Source: Rodentibacter haemolyticus (GTDB taxonomy: Bacteria > Pseudomonadota > Gammaproteobacteria > Enterobacterales > Pasteurellaceae). From it: a stretch of DNA of 64,000 bases. The notes below the pieces were generated by a model. It ran no database searches, was not told where the DNA came from, and saw only the letters and a program-made list of their open reading frames with translations. The stretch covers positions 1,984,001 through 2,048,000 of the forward strand of contig NZ_CP063056.1 in assembly GCF_015356115.1 (NCBI RefSeq), written 5' to 3'. Below are positions 41,260-50,437 of this stretch, piece by piece. Every line of letters starts with the position of its first letter. Within the stretch, counting starts at the first letter, position 1. Both the position numbers and the translations under genes were made by a program.

Positions 41260-41718
41260 ATGTTTCGTGGTGCAGCAGCGGTAAATTTAGATGCTAAGGG
41301 TCGGGTTGCGATTCCAACCCGCTATCGCGCTGAAATCATTGAAAAAAATCAAGGACAAATGGTTTGTACTGTTGATATTCGCCAGCCTTGTTTATTGCTT
41401 TATCCTTTAGATGAATGGGAAAAAATTGAGGAAAAACTTCTTTCACTTTCTAACTTTGATCCTAACCAACGCCGTTTGCAACGCGTAATGCTTGGTTATG
41501 CCACTGAATGTGAGATGGATGCGCAAGGGCGTATCTTATTAAGTGGTCCATTGCGCCAACACGCAAAATTAGAAAAAGGATTAATGTTGGTCGGACAATT
41601 AAATAAATTTGAAATTTGGAGCGATACCGAATGGAGCGCTCAAATTGATGAAGACATCGCGGTTGCGGCAACAGTCGAATTTGCGATGGATACGAATTTA
41701 AATATGCTGTCATTCTAA
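41260..41718 (+). CDS. mraZ: Transcriptional regulator MraZ
   Basis: An AbrB-like DNA-binding protein that autoregulates the division and cell-wall cluster. The 152-residue product starts MFRGAAAVNLDAKGRVAIPTRYR and repeats the motif as CEMDAQGRILLSGPLRQHA in the second half, each a SpoVT/AbrB half. The ATG at 41260 is chosen from the family start; an earlier in-frame start would add MLKHK with no support. It is the first gene of the dcw cluster. Confidence 0.95.
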   Translation: MFRGAAAVNLDAKGRVAIPTRYRAEIIEKNQGQMVCTVDIRQPCLLLYPLDEWEKIEEKLLSLSNFDPNQRRLQRVMLGYATECEMDAQGRILLSGPLRQHAKLEKGLMLVGQLNKFEIWSDTEWSAQIDEDIAVAATVEFAMDTNLNMLSF

Positions 41719-41754
41719 TCTTAAAAATTAGAAAAAGAACAGCAGCACTAGCAG

Positions 41755-41781
41755 GATAAGCGGTGCTTGCACCGCATTATC
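41755..41781 (+). other. Hairpin in the mraZ-rsmH gap
   Basis: GATAAGCGGTGC / GCACCGCATTATC is a near-perfect inverted repeat with a 2-nt apex (so 4 nt or more when folded), followed by TTTTCTCTT. It lies inside the operon, 31 bp before rsmH, so it could lower read-through or set mRNA stability between mraZ and the rest of the cluster. Confidence 0.5.
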
Positions 41782-41811
41782 TTTTCTCTTGGTTTATTTC
41801 TATTAACGATT

Positions 41812-42780
41812 ATGATGATGCAAAATTCTTTTTCTTCTCCGAAACACATTACTGTTTTACTTGATGAAGCAGTGAACGGTTTGGTGCTGAAAGAGAACGG
41901 CATTTATATTGACGGTACTTTTGGGCGTGGTGGTCATTCCCGTCTCATTCTTTCAAAACTCTCCCCAAACGGTCGGTTAATCGCTATAGACCGTGATCCA
42001 CTGGCAATTGCCGAAGCAAAAACAATTCAAGATCCCCGTTTTCAAATTGAACATAATAGTTTTTCCCATATTCCTGAAATTTGTGAAAATTTAGGTTTAG
42101 TAGGGAAGATTGATGGGATCTTGCTTGATCTCGGCGTGTCGTCTCCACAGCTTGACGAGGCCGAGCGAGGTTTTAGTTTTATGAAAGACGGGCCGCTTGA
42201 TATGCGCATGGATACAACGCAGGGGGTTTCTGCTGAGGAATGGTTAAAACAAGTTTCGGTTGATGATTTGACTTGGGTACTAAAAACTTTTGGAGAAGAG
42301 CGTTTTGCTAAACGCATCGCAACGGCAATTGTAGAATACAATAAAAGTGCGGTCAAAAATGGCAAAGAATGTTTATCACGCACTGCACAATTGGCCGAAC
42401 TGATTTCACAATCCGTACCTTTTAAAGATAAGCACAAACACCCTGCAACCAGAAGTTTCCAAGCAATTCGCATCTTTATTAATTCGGAGTTGGATGAATT
42501 GGAAAGCGTATTGAATGCCGCTTTGGATATGTTAGCTCCGGAAGGTCGTCTATCCATTATTAGTTTTCATTCTTTAGAAGACAGAATGGTAAAACATTTT
42601 ATGAAGAAACAAAGTAAAGGTGAGGCGATTCCAAAGGGTTTGCCTTTACGTGAAGATCAAATTCAGCGGAATCAAAAGTTAAAAACTATTGGCAAAGCCA
42701 TTCAACCGTCAGAAGCGGAAATACAAGCGAATCCTCGTTCAAGAAGTGCAGTGTTACGTATTGCGGAAAGAATAAGTTAA
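41812..42780 (+). CDS. rsmH: 16S rRNA (cytosine(1402)-N4)-methyltransferase
   Basis: Methylates C1402 in 16S rRNA. The 322-residue protein has SPKHITVLLDEAV, the SAM-binding YIDGTFGRGGHSRLIL, ILLDLGVSSPQLDEAERGFS and RLSIISFHSLEDRMVKHFMK, all family hallmarks. Three consecutive ATGs begin at 41812. The longer in-frame ATG at 41767 would encode a hydrophobic leader inside the hairpin region and is rejected. It is followed by ftsL after 8 bp. Confidence 0.95.
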   Translation: MMMQNSFSSPKHITVLLDEAVNGLVLKENGIYIDGTFGRGGHSRLILSKLSPNGRLIAIDRDPLAIAEAKTIQDPRFQIEHNSFSHIPEICENLGLVGKIDGILLDLGVSSPQLDEAERGFSFMKDGPLDMRMDTTQGVSAEEWLKQVSVDDLTWVLKTFGEERFAKRIATAIVEYNKSAVKNGKECLSRTAQLAELISQSVPFKDKHKHPATRSFQAIRIFINSELDELESVLNAALDMLAPEGRLSIISFHSLEDRMVKHFMKKQSKGEAIPKGLPLREDQIQRNQKLKTIGKAIQPSEAEIQANPRSRSAVLRIAERIS

Positions 42781-42788
42781 GGTGAAAA

Positions 42789-43109
42789 ATGTTAGAGAAT
42801 AGTGAACGTTATCCTTTACAACATCTTTTAGTTGAAGATTTATTTTCATCAAATAAATTAGTGACATTGCTGCTATTACTGATTTTAATTTCTGCCATGG
42901 CGACAATTTGGGTGACGCATCAAACCCGAGGATTGATTTCTGAAAATGGTCAGTTGGTATTACAGTACCAAGCGTTACAAGATGAATATCGTAATTTACA
43001 GTTGCAAGAGGCTACTGAAGGCGATAGCACAAGGGTAGAATCTATTGCGATCGGTACATTAAAAATGAAAAGAATAGATAGCGATCAAGAAGTCGTTATT
43101 TTGGAATAG
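42789..43109 (+). CDS. ftsL: Cell division protein FtsL
   Basis: A 106-residue single-pass inner-membrane protein: a short cytoplasmic part, a membrane segment LVTLLLLLILISAMATIWVT at about residues 25-44, then a periplasmic coiled coil (QLVLQYQALQDEYRNLQLQ). It forms the FtsQLB complex with FtsQ and FtsB to activate FtsWI. Low sequence conservation is normal for the family; position between rsmH and ftsI supports the call. Confidence 0.9.
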   Translation: MLENSERYPLQHLLVEDLFSSNKLVTLLLLLILISAMATIWVTHQTRGLISENGQLVLQYQALQDEYRNLQLQEATEGDSTRVESIAIGTLKMKRIDSDQEVVILE

Positions 43110-43135
43110 GTTGAAAATAAATTGAGATAGAACAA

Positions 43136-44974
43136 ATGGTTAGGTTCAATTCGTCAAAAAAATCAAATAAAGCGAAAAAGACGATTAGAAAACTTTCAAC
43201 ACCGGTTGCAGCAGTAAAACCGAATAAACCTAAAATGGTGTTTGAAAAGTGTTTCTTGCGTGGACGCTATATTATTGCCGCAAGTTTGATTTTCTTGGGC
43301 TTAGGGGCATTGGTAGCACGTGCGGCTTATGTTCAGTCCGTAAATTCGGATGTATTATCCGGTGAGGCGGATAAACGCTCATTGAGAAAAGACGAAATTC
43401 TTTCTGTTCGTGGTTCTATTTTAGATCGTAACGGCCAGTTATTATCGGTCAGTGTGCCGATGAGTGCCATTGTTGCGGATCCTAAACGTATTCTTAAAGA
43501 GGGAGCTTTAGATGATAAAGAACGTATTAAAGCGCTTGCCGAGGTACTGGATTTAAGCTATAGCGAACTTGTCAAAAAAATTGAGAAAAATCCAAAATCG
43601 GGTTTCTTGTATTTAGCGCGTCAAGTTGAAGCGGGTAAAGCGCAGTACGTGAAAGAACTCAAAATTAAGGGAATTAGTTTAGAAAACGAGCCTCGCCGTT
43701 TTTATCCTCGCGTGGAAGAAACTGCGCATTTGATCGGCTATACGGATATTGATGGGAACGGAATTGAAGGTATTGAGAAAAGCTTTAACACTATGTTGGT
43801 CGGAAGAGATGGTGCACGTTTAGTTCGTAAAGATAAACGCGGAAATGTTGTTGAGCATATTGCCGATCAGAAAAAATATGATGCTCAAGATGTGACTTTG
43901 AGTATTGATGAAAAATTGCAATCGATGGTGTATCGTGAAATTAAAAAAGCCGTAACGGAGAATAAAGCCGAATCAGGCACAGCGGTTCTTGTGGATATTC
44001 GTACCGGTGAAGTGTTGGCTATGGCGAATGCACCCTCTTATAACCCGAATAATCGTGTGGGGGTAAAAGCCGAATTAATGCGTAATCGAGCCATCACCGA
44101 CGTATTCGAGCCGGGTTCTACGGTAAAACCTTTTGTCGTTTTGACCGCACTTCAACGTGGTGTCGCCAAACGTAATGAAATTATCAATACGGGTTCTTTC
44201 ACCGTGAGCGGCAAAGAAATTATGGATGTTGCGCCGCGCCCGCAACAAACTTTAGATGAAATTTTGATTAACTCCAGTAACCGTGGGGTAAGCCGTCTTG
44301 CATTGCGGATGCCGCCGAGTGCGCTCATGGATACTTATCAAGCGGCGGGTTTAGGTCGTGCGACGGATCTCGGATTAGTCGGTGAACAAGCCGGTATCTT
44401 AAATGCAAACCGTAAACGCTGGGCGGATATTGATCGTGCAACGGTATCTTATGGTTATGGAATTACGGCAACACCGTTGCAAATGGCACGTGCTTATGCA
44501 ACCTTGGGGAGTTTTGGGATTTATCGTCCGCTTTCCATTACTAAAGTGGATCCGCCGGTAATCGGTCAACGGGTATTCTCAGAAAAAACGACAAAAGAAA
44601 TTGTGAATATATTGGAGAAAGTTGCAATCAAAAATAAACGGGCGATGGTTGAAGGCTATCGTGTAGGGGTGAAAACCGGTACGGCACGTAAAATCGAAAA
44701 TGGTCGCTATGTAAATAAATATGTGGCTTTCACTGCGGGTGTTGCACCGATTAGTGATCCCCGTTATGCGCTTGTGATTTTGATTAATGATCCGAAAGCA
44801 GGACAATATTACGGTGGGGCAGTGTCCGCACCGGTATTTTCCAGCATTATGGGCTACGCACTACGGGCGAATGGTATTGCACCGGATGCCGAACCAACGG
44901 AAAAAACGGCAAGACGCACTGTGCGTATTACGCCGAATAAATTGAAACAAAATAAAACCGAACAGGTGAATTAA
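43136..44974 (+). CDS. ftsI: Peptidoglycan D,D-transpeptidase FtsI (PBP3)
   Basis: Septal transpeptidase crosslinking peptidoglycan, target of many beta-lactams. The 612-residue protein has one N-terminal membrane segment (about residues 42-60), the pedestal domain, and the active-site motifs STVK (in FEPGSTVKPF), SSN (in LINSSNRGVSR) and KTG (in VKTGTARK). Two uptake-signal-like cores lie inside. The basic N-terminus (KKSNKAKKTIRK) is cytoplasmic. It lies between ftsL and murE. Confidence 0.96.
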   Translation: MVRFNSSKKSNKAKKTIRKLSTPVAAVKPNKPKMVFEKCFLRGRYIIAASLIFLGLGALVARAAYVQSVNSDVLSGEADKRSLRKDEILSVRGSILDRNGQLLSVSVPMSAIVADPKRILKEGALDDKERIKALAEVLDLSYSELVKKIEKNPKSGFLYLARQVEAGKAQYVKELKIKGISLENEPRRFYPRVEETAHLIGYTDIDGNGIEGIEKSFNTMLVGRDGARLVRKDKRGNVVEHIADQKKYDAQDVTLSIDEKLQSMVYREIKKAVTENKAESGTAVLVDIRTGEVLAMANAPSYNPNNRVGVKAELMRNRAITDVFEPGSTVKPFVVLTALQRGVAKRNEIINTGSFTVSGKEIMDVAPRPQQTLDEILINSSNRGVSRLALRMPPSALMDTYQAAGLGRATDLGLVGEQAGILNANRKRWADIDRATVSYGYGITATPLQMARAYATLGSFGIYRPLSITKVDPPVIGQRVFSEKTTKEIVNILEKVAIKNKRAMVEGYRVGVKTGTARKIENGRYVNKYVAFTAGVAPISDPRYALVILINDPKAGQYYGGAVSAPVFSSIMGYALRANGIAPDAEPTEKTARRTVRITPNKLKQNKTEQVN

Positions 44975-44980
44975 GGAAAA

Positions 44981-46531
44981 ATGATGAAAAAATTACATAC
45001 AATTGCCTTGAGCGATTGTTATGCTTCACGGCACTGTTGGCAAAGCCAACGTTCAAAATCTAAAGATTTTGTGACCGCACTTTTTAATTTACCTTCACTT
45101 CCTGCGGATCTTGAGATTAATGAATTGGTTCTTGATAGCCGTAAAGTGAAAGCCGGGGATCTTTTTATCGCCGTAAAAGGACATCAAATTGATGCGACAG
45201 GTTTTATTGAACAAGCGATTTTATCCGGAGCAAGTGCGGTTATTGCGGAAACGGATTTGGTCGATCAACATTTAAATGTAGAGTATCGACAGCAAAAACC
45301 GGTGATTCACTACCATAATTTGTCAGCCGACTTATCAAAAATTGCAGATAAATTTTATGATTCACCTTCTAAAAAGTTAACCCTTGTTGGTGTGACGGGG
45401 ACAAATGGGAAAACGACGGTTTCTCAGCTACTTGCTCAATGGGTTCAACATTTAGGGCATAAATCCGCTGTGATGGGAACCATTGGAAATGGTTTATTCG
45501 GACTGATGAAGGAAGCGAAAAATACGACGGGATCGCCGATTGAAATCCAATCTACGCTTGCCGATTTTGTTCATAACGGCGCGGATTTTGCAGCGATTGA
45601 GGTTTCGTCTCACGGCTTAGTGCAGCATCGTATTGAATCTTTGGATTTCAAAGCGGCAATTTTTACGAATTTAAGCCGCGATCACTTGGATTACCACGGC
45701 ACAATGGAAGCATATGCTCAAGCAAAAAAACGTTTTTTCTTTGAGCTAAATACCGGTTTACAAATTTTAAATGCGGATGATCCGATTGGTCAGCAATGGT
45801 TGGAAGCGCTACCAAATGGTATTGCCGTAAGCTGTAATGCAAATTTTCAACCGCATTCCGAAAGATGGATAAAAGCAATTTCAGTTCATTTCACCGATAA
45901 AGGTGCTATTATTCAGTTTGCGTCAAGCTGGGGAAATGGGGTGTTGAATAGTCCGTTGATCGGCGCATTTAACGTGAGTAATCTATTGTTGGTAGTTGCA
46001 ACATTACTTGCATTAGGTTATCCGTTAGATAAATTAGTCAATAGTGTTTCACTACTAAAAGGAGTTAAAGGAAGAATGGACATTATAAAAGTAAATGGGA
46101 AACCTTCCGTTATTGTCGATTACGCACATACGCCGGATGCGTTGGAAAAAGCCCTTGTTGCAGCACGCGAGCATTGTAGCGGCAAACTATGGTGTGTTTT
46201 CGGCTGTGGTGGCGATCGAGATGCAGGTAAACGCCCGTTAATGGCAAAAGTGGCGGAACAATTTGCTGATATGATTATTGTTACCAAAGATAATCCGCGT
46301 ACGGAAGATCCGGATAAAATTGAATCTGATATTGTTGCCGGTTTTAGCAATATGGATAAAGTGGGATTAATTCCTGATCGTGACGAAGCGATTGGATTTG
46401 CGATCAAAGGTGCGTCAGAAGGTGATGTGATTCTAATTGCAGGGAAAGGTCACGAAGAGTATCAGATTACCGGTGATAAAACCCAGTATTTTTCCGACTT
46501 CGTCACTGCGGAATTATATCTGGAACAATAA
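44981..46531 (+). CDS. murE: UDP-MurNAc-L-Ala-D-Glu:meso-diaminopimelate ligase
   Basis: Adds meso-diaminopimelate to the peptidoglycan precursor. The 516-residue protein shows the ATP site VTGTNGKTTVSQL, SSHGLVQHR, TNLSRDHLDYHGTMEAY and the mDAP-selecting KDNPRTEDP. Its first ~30 residues (HTIALSDCYASRHCWQSQRS and following) form an unusual segment before TALFNLPSLP, where the H. influenzae protein as I recall it begins MKKLTALFNLP. A GTG at 45071 (MTALFNLP) is an alternative start with poor ribosome-binding context. The favoured ATG has TAAGGAAAA upstream. Confidence 0.94.
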   Translation: MMKKLHTIALSDCYASRHCWQSQRSKSKDFVTALFNLPSLPADLEINELVLDSRKVKAGDLFIAVKGHQIDATGFIEQAILSGASAVIAETDLVDQHLNVEYRQQKPVIHYHNLSADLSKIADKFYDSPSKKLTLVGVTGTNGKTTVSQLLAQWVQHLGHKSAVMGTIGNGLFGLMKEAKNTTGSPIEIQSTLADFVHNGADFAAIEVSSHGLVQHRIESLDFKAAIFTNLSRDHLDYHGTMEAYAQAKKRFFFELNTGLQILNADDPIGQQWLEALPNGIAVSCNANFQPHSERWIKAISVHFTDKGAIIQFASSWGNGVLNSPLIGAFNVSNLLLVVATLLALGYPLDKLVNSVSLLKGVKGRMDIIKVNGKPSVIVDYAHTPDALEKALVAAREHCSGKLWCVFGCGGDRDAGKRPLMAKVAEQFADMIIVTKDNPRTEDPDKIESDIVAGFSNMDKVGLIPDRDEAIGFAIKGASEGDVILIAGKGHEEYQITGDKTQYFSDFVTAELYLEQ

Positions 46532-46549
46532 ACTTAATTTGATTAACCG

Positions 46550-47923
46550 ATGATTAATTTAACTACGCAACAACTCGCTCGAATTCTTGATGCCGAATTA
46601 GTCGGTGATGGAGCGGTTGTTGCTAAAAACATCAATACCGACACTCGTCAATCTATTCCAAGTCATTTGTTTTTTGCGTTAAAAGGCGAAACATTTGATG
46701 CACACCGATATCTTCATCAAGCAGTGGCACAAGGCGCGGTTGCTTTAGTCGTTCAACAACCCGATATGAGTATCCTCATTCCGCAATTAGTGGTGGCGGA
46801 TACACGTTTAGCCTTAGGGCATTTGGCTAAATGGTTACGTGAAAGAATTAATCCTCTCACTGTGGCAATGACAGGTTCTTCCGGTAAAACCACGGTAAAA
46901 GAAATGACCGCCGGAATTTTACAGAAAACCGCAGGTGATGCGGAAGCAGTACTTTTTACCAATGGAAATTTCAATAACGATATCGGCGTGCCGCTTACGT
47001 TATTGCGCCTAACCGAAAAACATCGTTTCGCAGTAATTGAATTGGGCGCGAATCACCAAGGTGAAATTGACTACACAACAAAATTAACACAACCGGATGC
47101 CGCTTTAATTAATAATATTGCGCCGGCACATTTGGAAGGTTTCGGTTCTTTAGAAGGCGTTATTCGGGCAAAAGGCGAGATTTATCGCGGTTTAACACCA
47201 AATGGCGTGGCAATAATCAATGCCGAGCATAATTATATTGATATTTGGCAAAAAGAAATTGCTGAACATCCTATTCAATATTTTAATGGAAAAGATTATT
47301 CCGCTAAAAATGTTCAACATCACACGCAAGGATCGCACTTCACGCTTATTTCACCGCAAGGTGAAATTGAAATTAGTTTGCCATATTTGGGTGAGCATAA
47401 CGTGAAAAATGCTTTGGCGGCGACCGCACTTGCGATGAATGTCGGGGCAACCTTAACCGATGTGAAAGCCGGTTTGGAACAACATTCACAAGTAAAAGGT
47501 CGATTATTCCCAATTCAACTCAATGACAATTTGTTATTGTTAGATGATACTTACAATGCCAATATGGATTCTTTGAATGCGGCGATTGATGTACTAAAAG
47601 GTTATCAGGCGTATCGTATTCTTTGCGTGGGTGATATGAAAGAGCTGGGCGAAAATTCTTTGGATATTCATCGCAAAGTGGGGCAGTATGCCAAAACGGC
47701 TAATTTGGATTTAGTCTGCTCTTTTGGCAGTGAAAGTGCGGTCATTTCTGGGGCTGTTTCGGGTAAACACTTCACTGATAAAAATGAAATGGTTGATTTT
47801 TTACTCCCTGTTATAAAAGCACAGTTACAACAAAATAAACAGGTCGTGGTACTAGGAAAAGGTTCACGTTCGATGAAAATGGAAGATGTGATTTATTCAT
47901 TAAAGGATAAAATGAGATGTTAG
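46550..47923 (+). CDS. murF: UDP-MurNAc-tripeptide:D-alanyl-D-alanine ligase
   Basis: Completes the pentapeptide precursor. The 457-residue Mur ligase has the ATP-binding MTGSSGKTTVKEM (residues about 107-119), FNNDIGVPLTLLRL, ELGANHQGEI and DDTYNANMDS. It ends 7 bp inside mraY, so the two are translationally coupled. Confidence 0.95.
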   Translation: MINLTTQQLARILDAELVGDGAVVAKNINTDTRQSIPSHLFFALKGETFDAHRYLHQAVAQGAVALVVQQPDMSILIPQLVVADTRLALGHLAKWLRERINPLTVAMTGSSGKTTVKEMTAGILQKTAGDAEAVLFTNGNFNNDIGVPLTLLRLTEKHRFAVIELGANHQGEIDYTTKLTQPDAALINNIAPAHLEGFGSLEGVIRAKGEIYRGLTPNGVAIINAEHNYIDIWQKEIAEHPIQYFNGKDYSAKNVQHHTQGSHFTLISPQGEIEISLPYLGEHNVKNALAATALAMNVGATLTDVKAGLEQHSQVKGRLFPIQLNDNLLLLDDTYNANMDSLNAAIDVLKGYQAYRILCVGDMKELGENSLDIHRKVGQYAKTANLDLVCSFGSESAVISGAVSGKHFTDKNEMVDFLLPVIKAQLQQNKQVVVLGKGSRSMKMEDVIYSLKDKMRC

Positions 47924-48999
47924 TTTGGCTTGCTGAATTTCTTGTTCGCTATGAAACCGCATTTAATGCGATTTCTTATATTACTGTTCGCGCAATCTTA
48001 GCATTATTGACTGCTTTGCTGATTTCACTTTGGATTGGTCCGAAGGTGATTAAGCGTTTGCAAATCCTGAAATTCGGTCAGGAAGTCCGAAACGATGGTC
48101 CTGAAAGCCATTTTGCGAAAAAAGGTACGCCGACAATGGGCGGTGTGATGATTCTTTTCGCAATTGGAACCAGTACATTATTGTGGGCAAATTTAACAAA
48201 TCCTTATATTTGGGTGTGCTTATTTGTACTATTTGGTTATGGTACGATTGGTTTTGTCGACGATTACCGCAAAATTACGCGTAAGAACACGGATGGATTG
48301 ATTGCACGTTGGAAATATTTCTGGATGTCGGTCGTTGCACTTATTGCGATTATTTGGTTGTATTGGCTCGGTCACGATACGGATGCAACCCGTTTAGTCG
48401 TACCGTTTTTCAAAGACATTATGCCGCAATTAGGTTTGTTCTACATTGTATTGGCTTATTTTGTGATTGTGGGAACAGGCAACGCGGTAAATCTTACCGA
48501 TGGCTTGGACGGTTTGGCGATTATGCCGACGGCATTAGTCGCCGCTGCATTTGCTTTGATTGCTTGGGCGACGGGTAATGTGAATTTTGCCGAATATTTA
48601 CATATTCCTTATATTAAATACAGTTCAGAAGTCGTCGTGTTCTGCACTGCGATCGTAGGAGCAGGATTAGGTTTCTTATGGTTTAATACCTATCCGGCTC
48701 AGGTATTTATGGGGGATGTCGGTTCACTGGCATTAGGTGGCGCTTTAGGCACGGTTGCCATTTTAGTTCGCCAAGAGTTTTTACTTGTGATTATGGGCGG
48801 CGTATTTGTGATTGAAGCTTTATCGGTCATTTTACAGGTGGGATCCTATAAACTTCGTAAGCAGCGTATTTTCCGTATGGCACCTATTCATCACCATTTT
48901 GAATTGAAAGGGTGGCCGGAACCAAGAGTGATTATTCGCTTTTGGATTATTTCATTGATGTTAGTGTTAATGGGATTGGTTACGCTGAAATTACGTTAA
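47917..48999 (+). CDS. mraY: Phospho-N-acetylmuramoyl-pentapeptide transferase
   Basis: Makes lipid I from UDP-MurNAc-pentapeptide and undecaprenyl phosphate in the inner membrane. The 360-residue protein has about ten membrane segments, KKGTPTMGGVMIL, FVDDYRK (the DDxxK-like site), NLTDGLDGLAI and APIHHHFELKGWPE. Length matches the family exactly. It overlaps murF by 7 bp and is followed by a 112-bp gap to murD with no obvious terminator. Confidence 0.96.
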   Translation: MLVWLAEFLVRYETAFNAISYITVRAILALLTALLISLWIGPKVIKRLQILKFGQEVRNDGPESHFAKKGTPTMGGVMILFAIGTSTLLWANLTNPYIWVCLFVLFGYGTIGFVDDYRKITRKNTDGLIARWKYFWMSVVALIAIIWLYWLGHDTDATRLVVPFFKDIMPQLGLFYIVLAYFVIVGTGNAVNLTDGLDGLAIMPTALVAAAFALIAWATGNVNFAEYLHIPYIKYSSEVVVFCTAIVGAGLGFLWFNTYPAQVFMGDVGSLALGGALGTVAILVRQEFLLVIMGGVFVIEALSVILQVGSYKLRKQRIFRMAPIHHHFELKGWPEPRVIIRFWIISLMLVLMGLVTLKLR

Positions 49000-49111
49000 T
49001 GCTGATAATCGGTTTCACTTTTCAAAAAGTGTGCCGTTTTTCTTCAGCCCTTAGCAGATAATATCTCATCAATGAAATTCAATATAAATAAATTTAAAAA
49101 TAAGAAGTAGA

Positions 49112-50425
49112 ATGAAAACCTTATATCAAAATAAATCTATCACCATTATCGGACTGGGTAAAACGGGGTTATCTTGTGTTGATTATCTTCAATCTCAAGG
49201 GGCAATGCTTCGTGTTATTGATACCCGTAAAAATCCTAGCGGGGCAGATAAACTTCCTAAAAACATTCCACTTCACACCGGTAACCTCAATCAGCAATGG
49301 TTACTTGAAAGCGATATTATTGTGATTAGCCCGGGGCTTGCTGTCAAAACGCCTGAAATTCAGACCGCACTTTCAGCCGGTGTAGAGGTGATTGGCGATA
49401 TTGAATTATTTTGCCGAGCGGCAACGAAACCTATCGTGGCGATTACCGGTTCTAATGGTAAAAGTACGGTGACAACGCTTGTGTATGAAATGGCAAAAGC
49501 GGCGGGGATTAAAACGGGGATAGGCGGAAATATCGGTATTCCGGCATTATCCTTACTGAATGAGGATGATGATTTTTACGTCTTGGAACTTTCCAGCTTT
49601 CAACTTGAAACCACTTACAGCTTAAAAGCGGCAGCCGCAACCGTGTTAAATGTGACGGAAGATCACATGGATCGCTATGCGGATTTAGAGGCTTATCGCC
49701 AAGCTAAATTACGTATTTATCACAATGCGGAAATCGCCGTTGTAAATAATGAAGATAAATTCACCTTCGGTGAAGGTGAAAATCAAGCCGAACAAGTCCT
49801 TTCTTTTGCTGAGCATAATGCGGGTTATTGGCTTAAAACAGAAAACAGCAAACAATATTTAATGGCGAAAGATGAGTTGATCTTGCCTTGTGATGAGGTA
49901 GCGCTTGTAGGTCGTCATAATTATATGAATATTTTTGCGGCAACAGCATTGGCACAAGCGATTGGCGTTAATTTAGAAGCGATTCGTCAGGTACTTTGCC
50001 GATTTAAAGGTTTAGATCATCGTTTTCAATTAGCTCATCAAGCCAATGGCGTGCGTTGGATTAATGATTCTAAAGCGACAAATGTGGGTAGCACGGTCGC
50101 AGCGCTTGCCGGATTATATGTGGAAGGTAAACTTCATTTATTACTTGGCGGTGATGGCAAAGGGGCTGATTTTTCTGAATTAGCTAAGCTTATTAACCAG
50201 CCTCATATTATTTGTTATTGTTTTGGTCGTGATGGAGCACAGCTTGCCGAGCTTTCAACACAAAGTCATTTGTTTGAAACATTGGAACAGGCGGTTGCGT
50301 TTTTACGCCCGACACTAAAATCCGGTGATATGGTATTATTATCGCCTGCTTGTGCGAGCCTTGATCAATTCACTTCTTTTGAAAAACGCGGGGAAGAATT
50401 TACTCGTTTAGCGAAACTCAGTTAA
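49112..50425 (+). CDS. murD: UDP-N-acetylmuramoyl-L-alanine:D-glutamate ligase
   Basis: Adds D-glutamate to the precursor. The 437-residue protein begins with a Rossmann-like N-terminal domain (ITIIGLGKTGLSCVDYL), then the ATP site AITGSNGKSTVTTLVY, NVTEDHMDRY and a C-terminal domain with INDSKATNVGSTVAAL and ILLGGDGKGADF-type residues. The start has AAGAAGTAGA upstream. Spacing to ftsW is 12 bp. Confidence 0.95.
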   Translation: MKTLYQNKSITIIGLGKTGLSCVDYLQSQGAMLRVIDTRKNPSGADKLPKNIPLHTGNLNQQWLLESDIIVISPGLAVKTPEIQTALSAGVEVIGDIELFCRAATKPIVAITGSNGKSTVTTLVYEMAKAAGIKTGIGGNIGIPALSLLNEDDDFYVLELSSFQLETTYSLKAAAATVLNVTEDHMDRYADLEAYRQAKLRIYHNAEIAVVNNEDKFTFGEGENQAEQVLSFAEHNAGYWLKTENSKQYLMAKDELILPCDEVALVGRHNYMNIFAATALAQAIGVNLEAIRQVLCRFKGLDHRFQLAHQANGVRWINDSKATNVGSTVAALAGLYVEGKLHLLLGGDGKGADFSELAKLINQPHIICYCFGRDGAQLAELSTQSHLFETLEQAVAFLRPTLKSGDMVLLSPACASLDQFTSFEKRGEEFTRLAKLS

Positions 50426-50437
50426 TCACATAGCGCA

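Noticed and set aside
41767..41811. Longer rsmH start adding a hydrophobic leader
   Set aside because: The added residues (MHRIIFSLGLFLLTI) overlap the intergenic hairpin and do not occur in the family; the ATG triplet at 41812 fits better.
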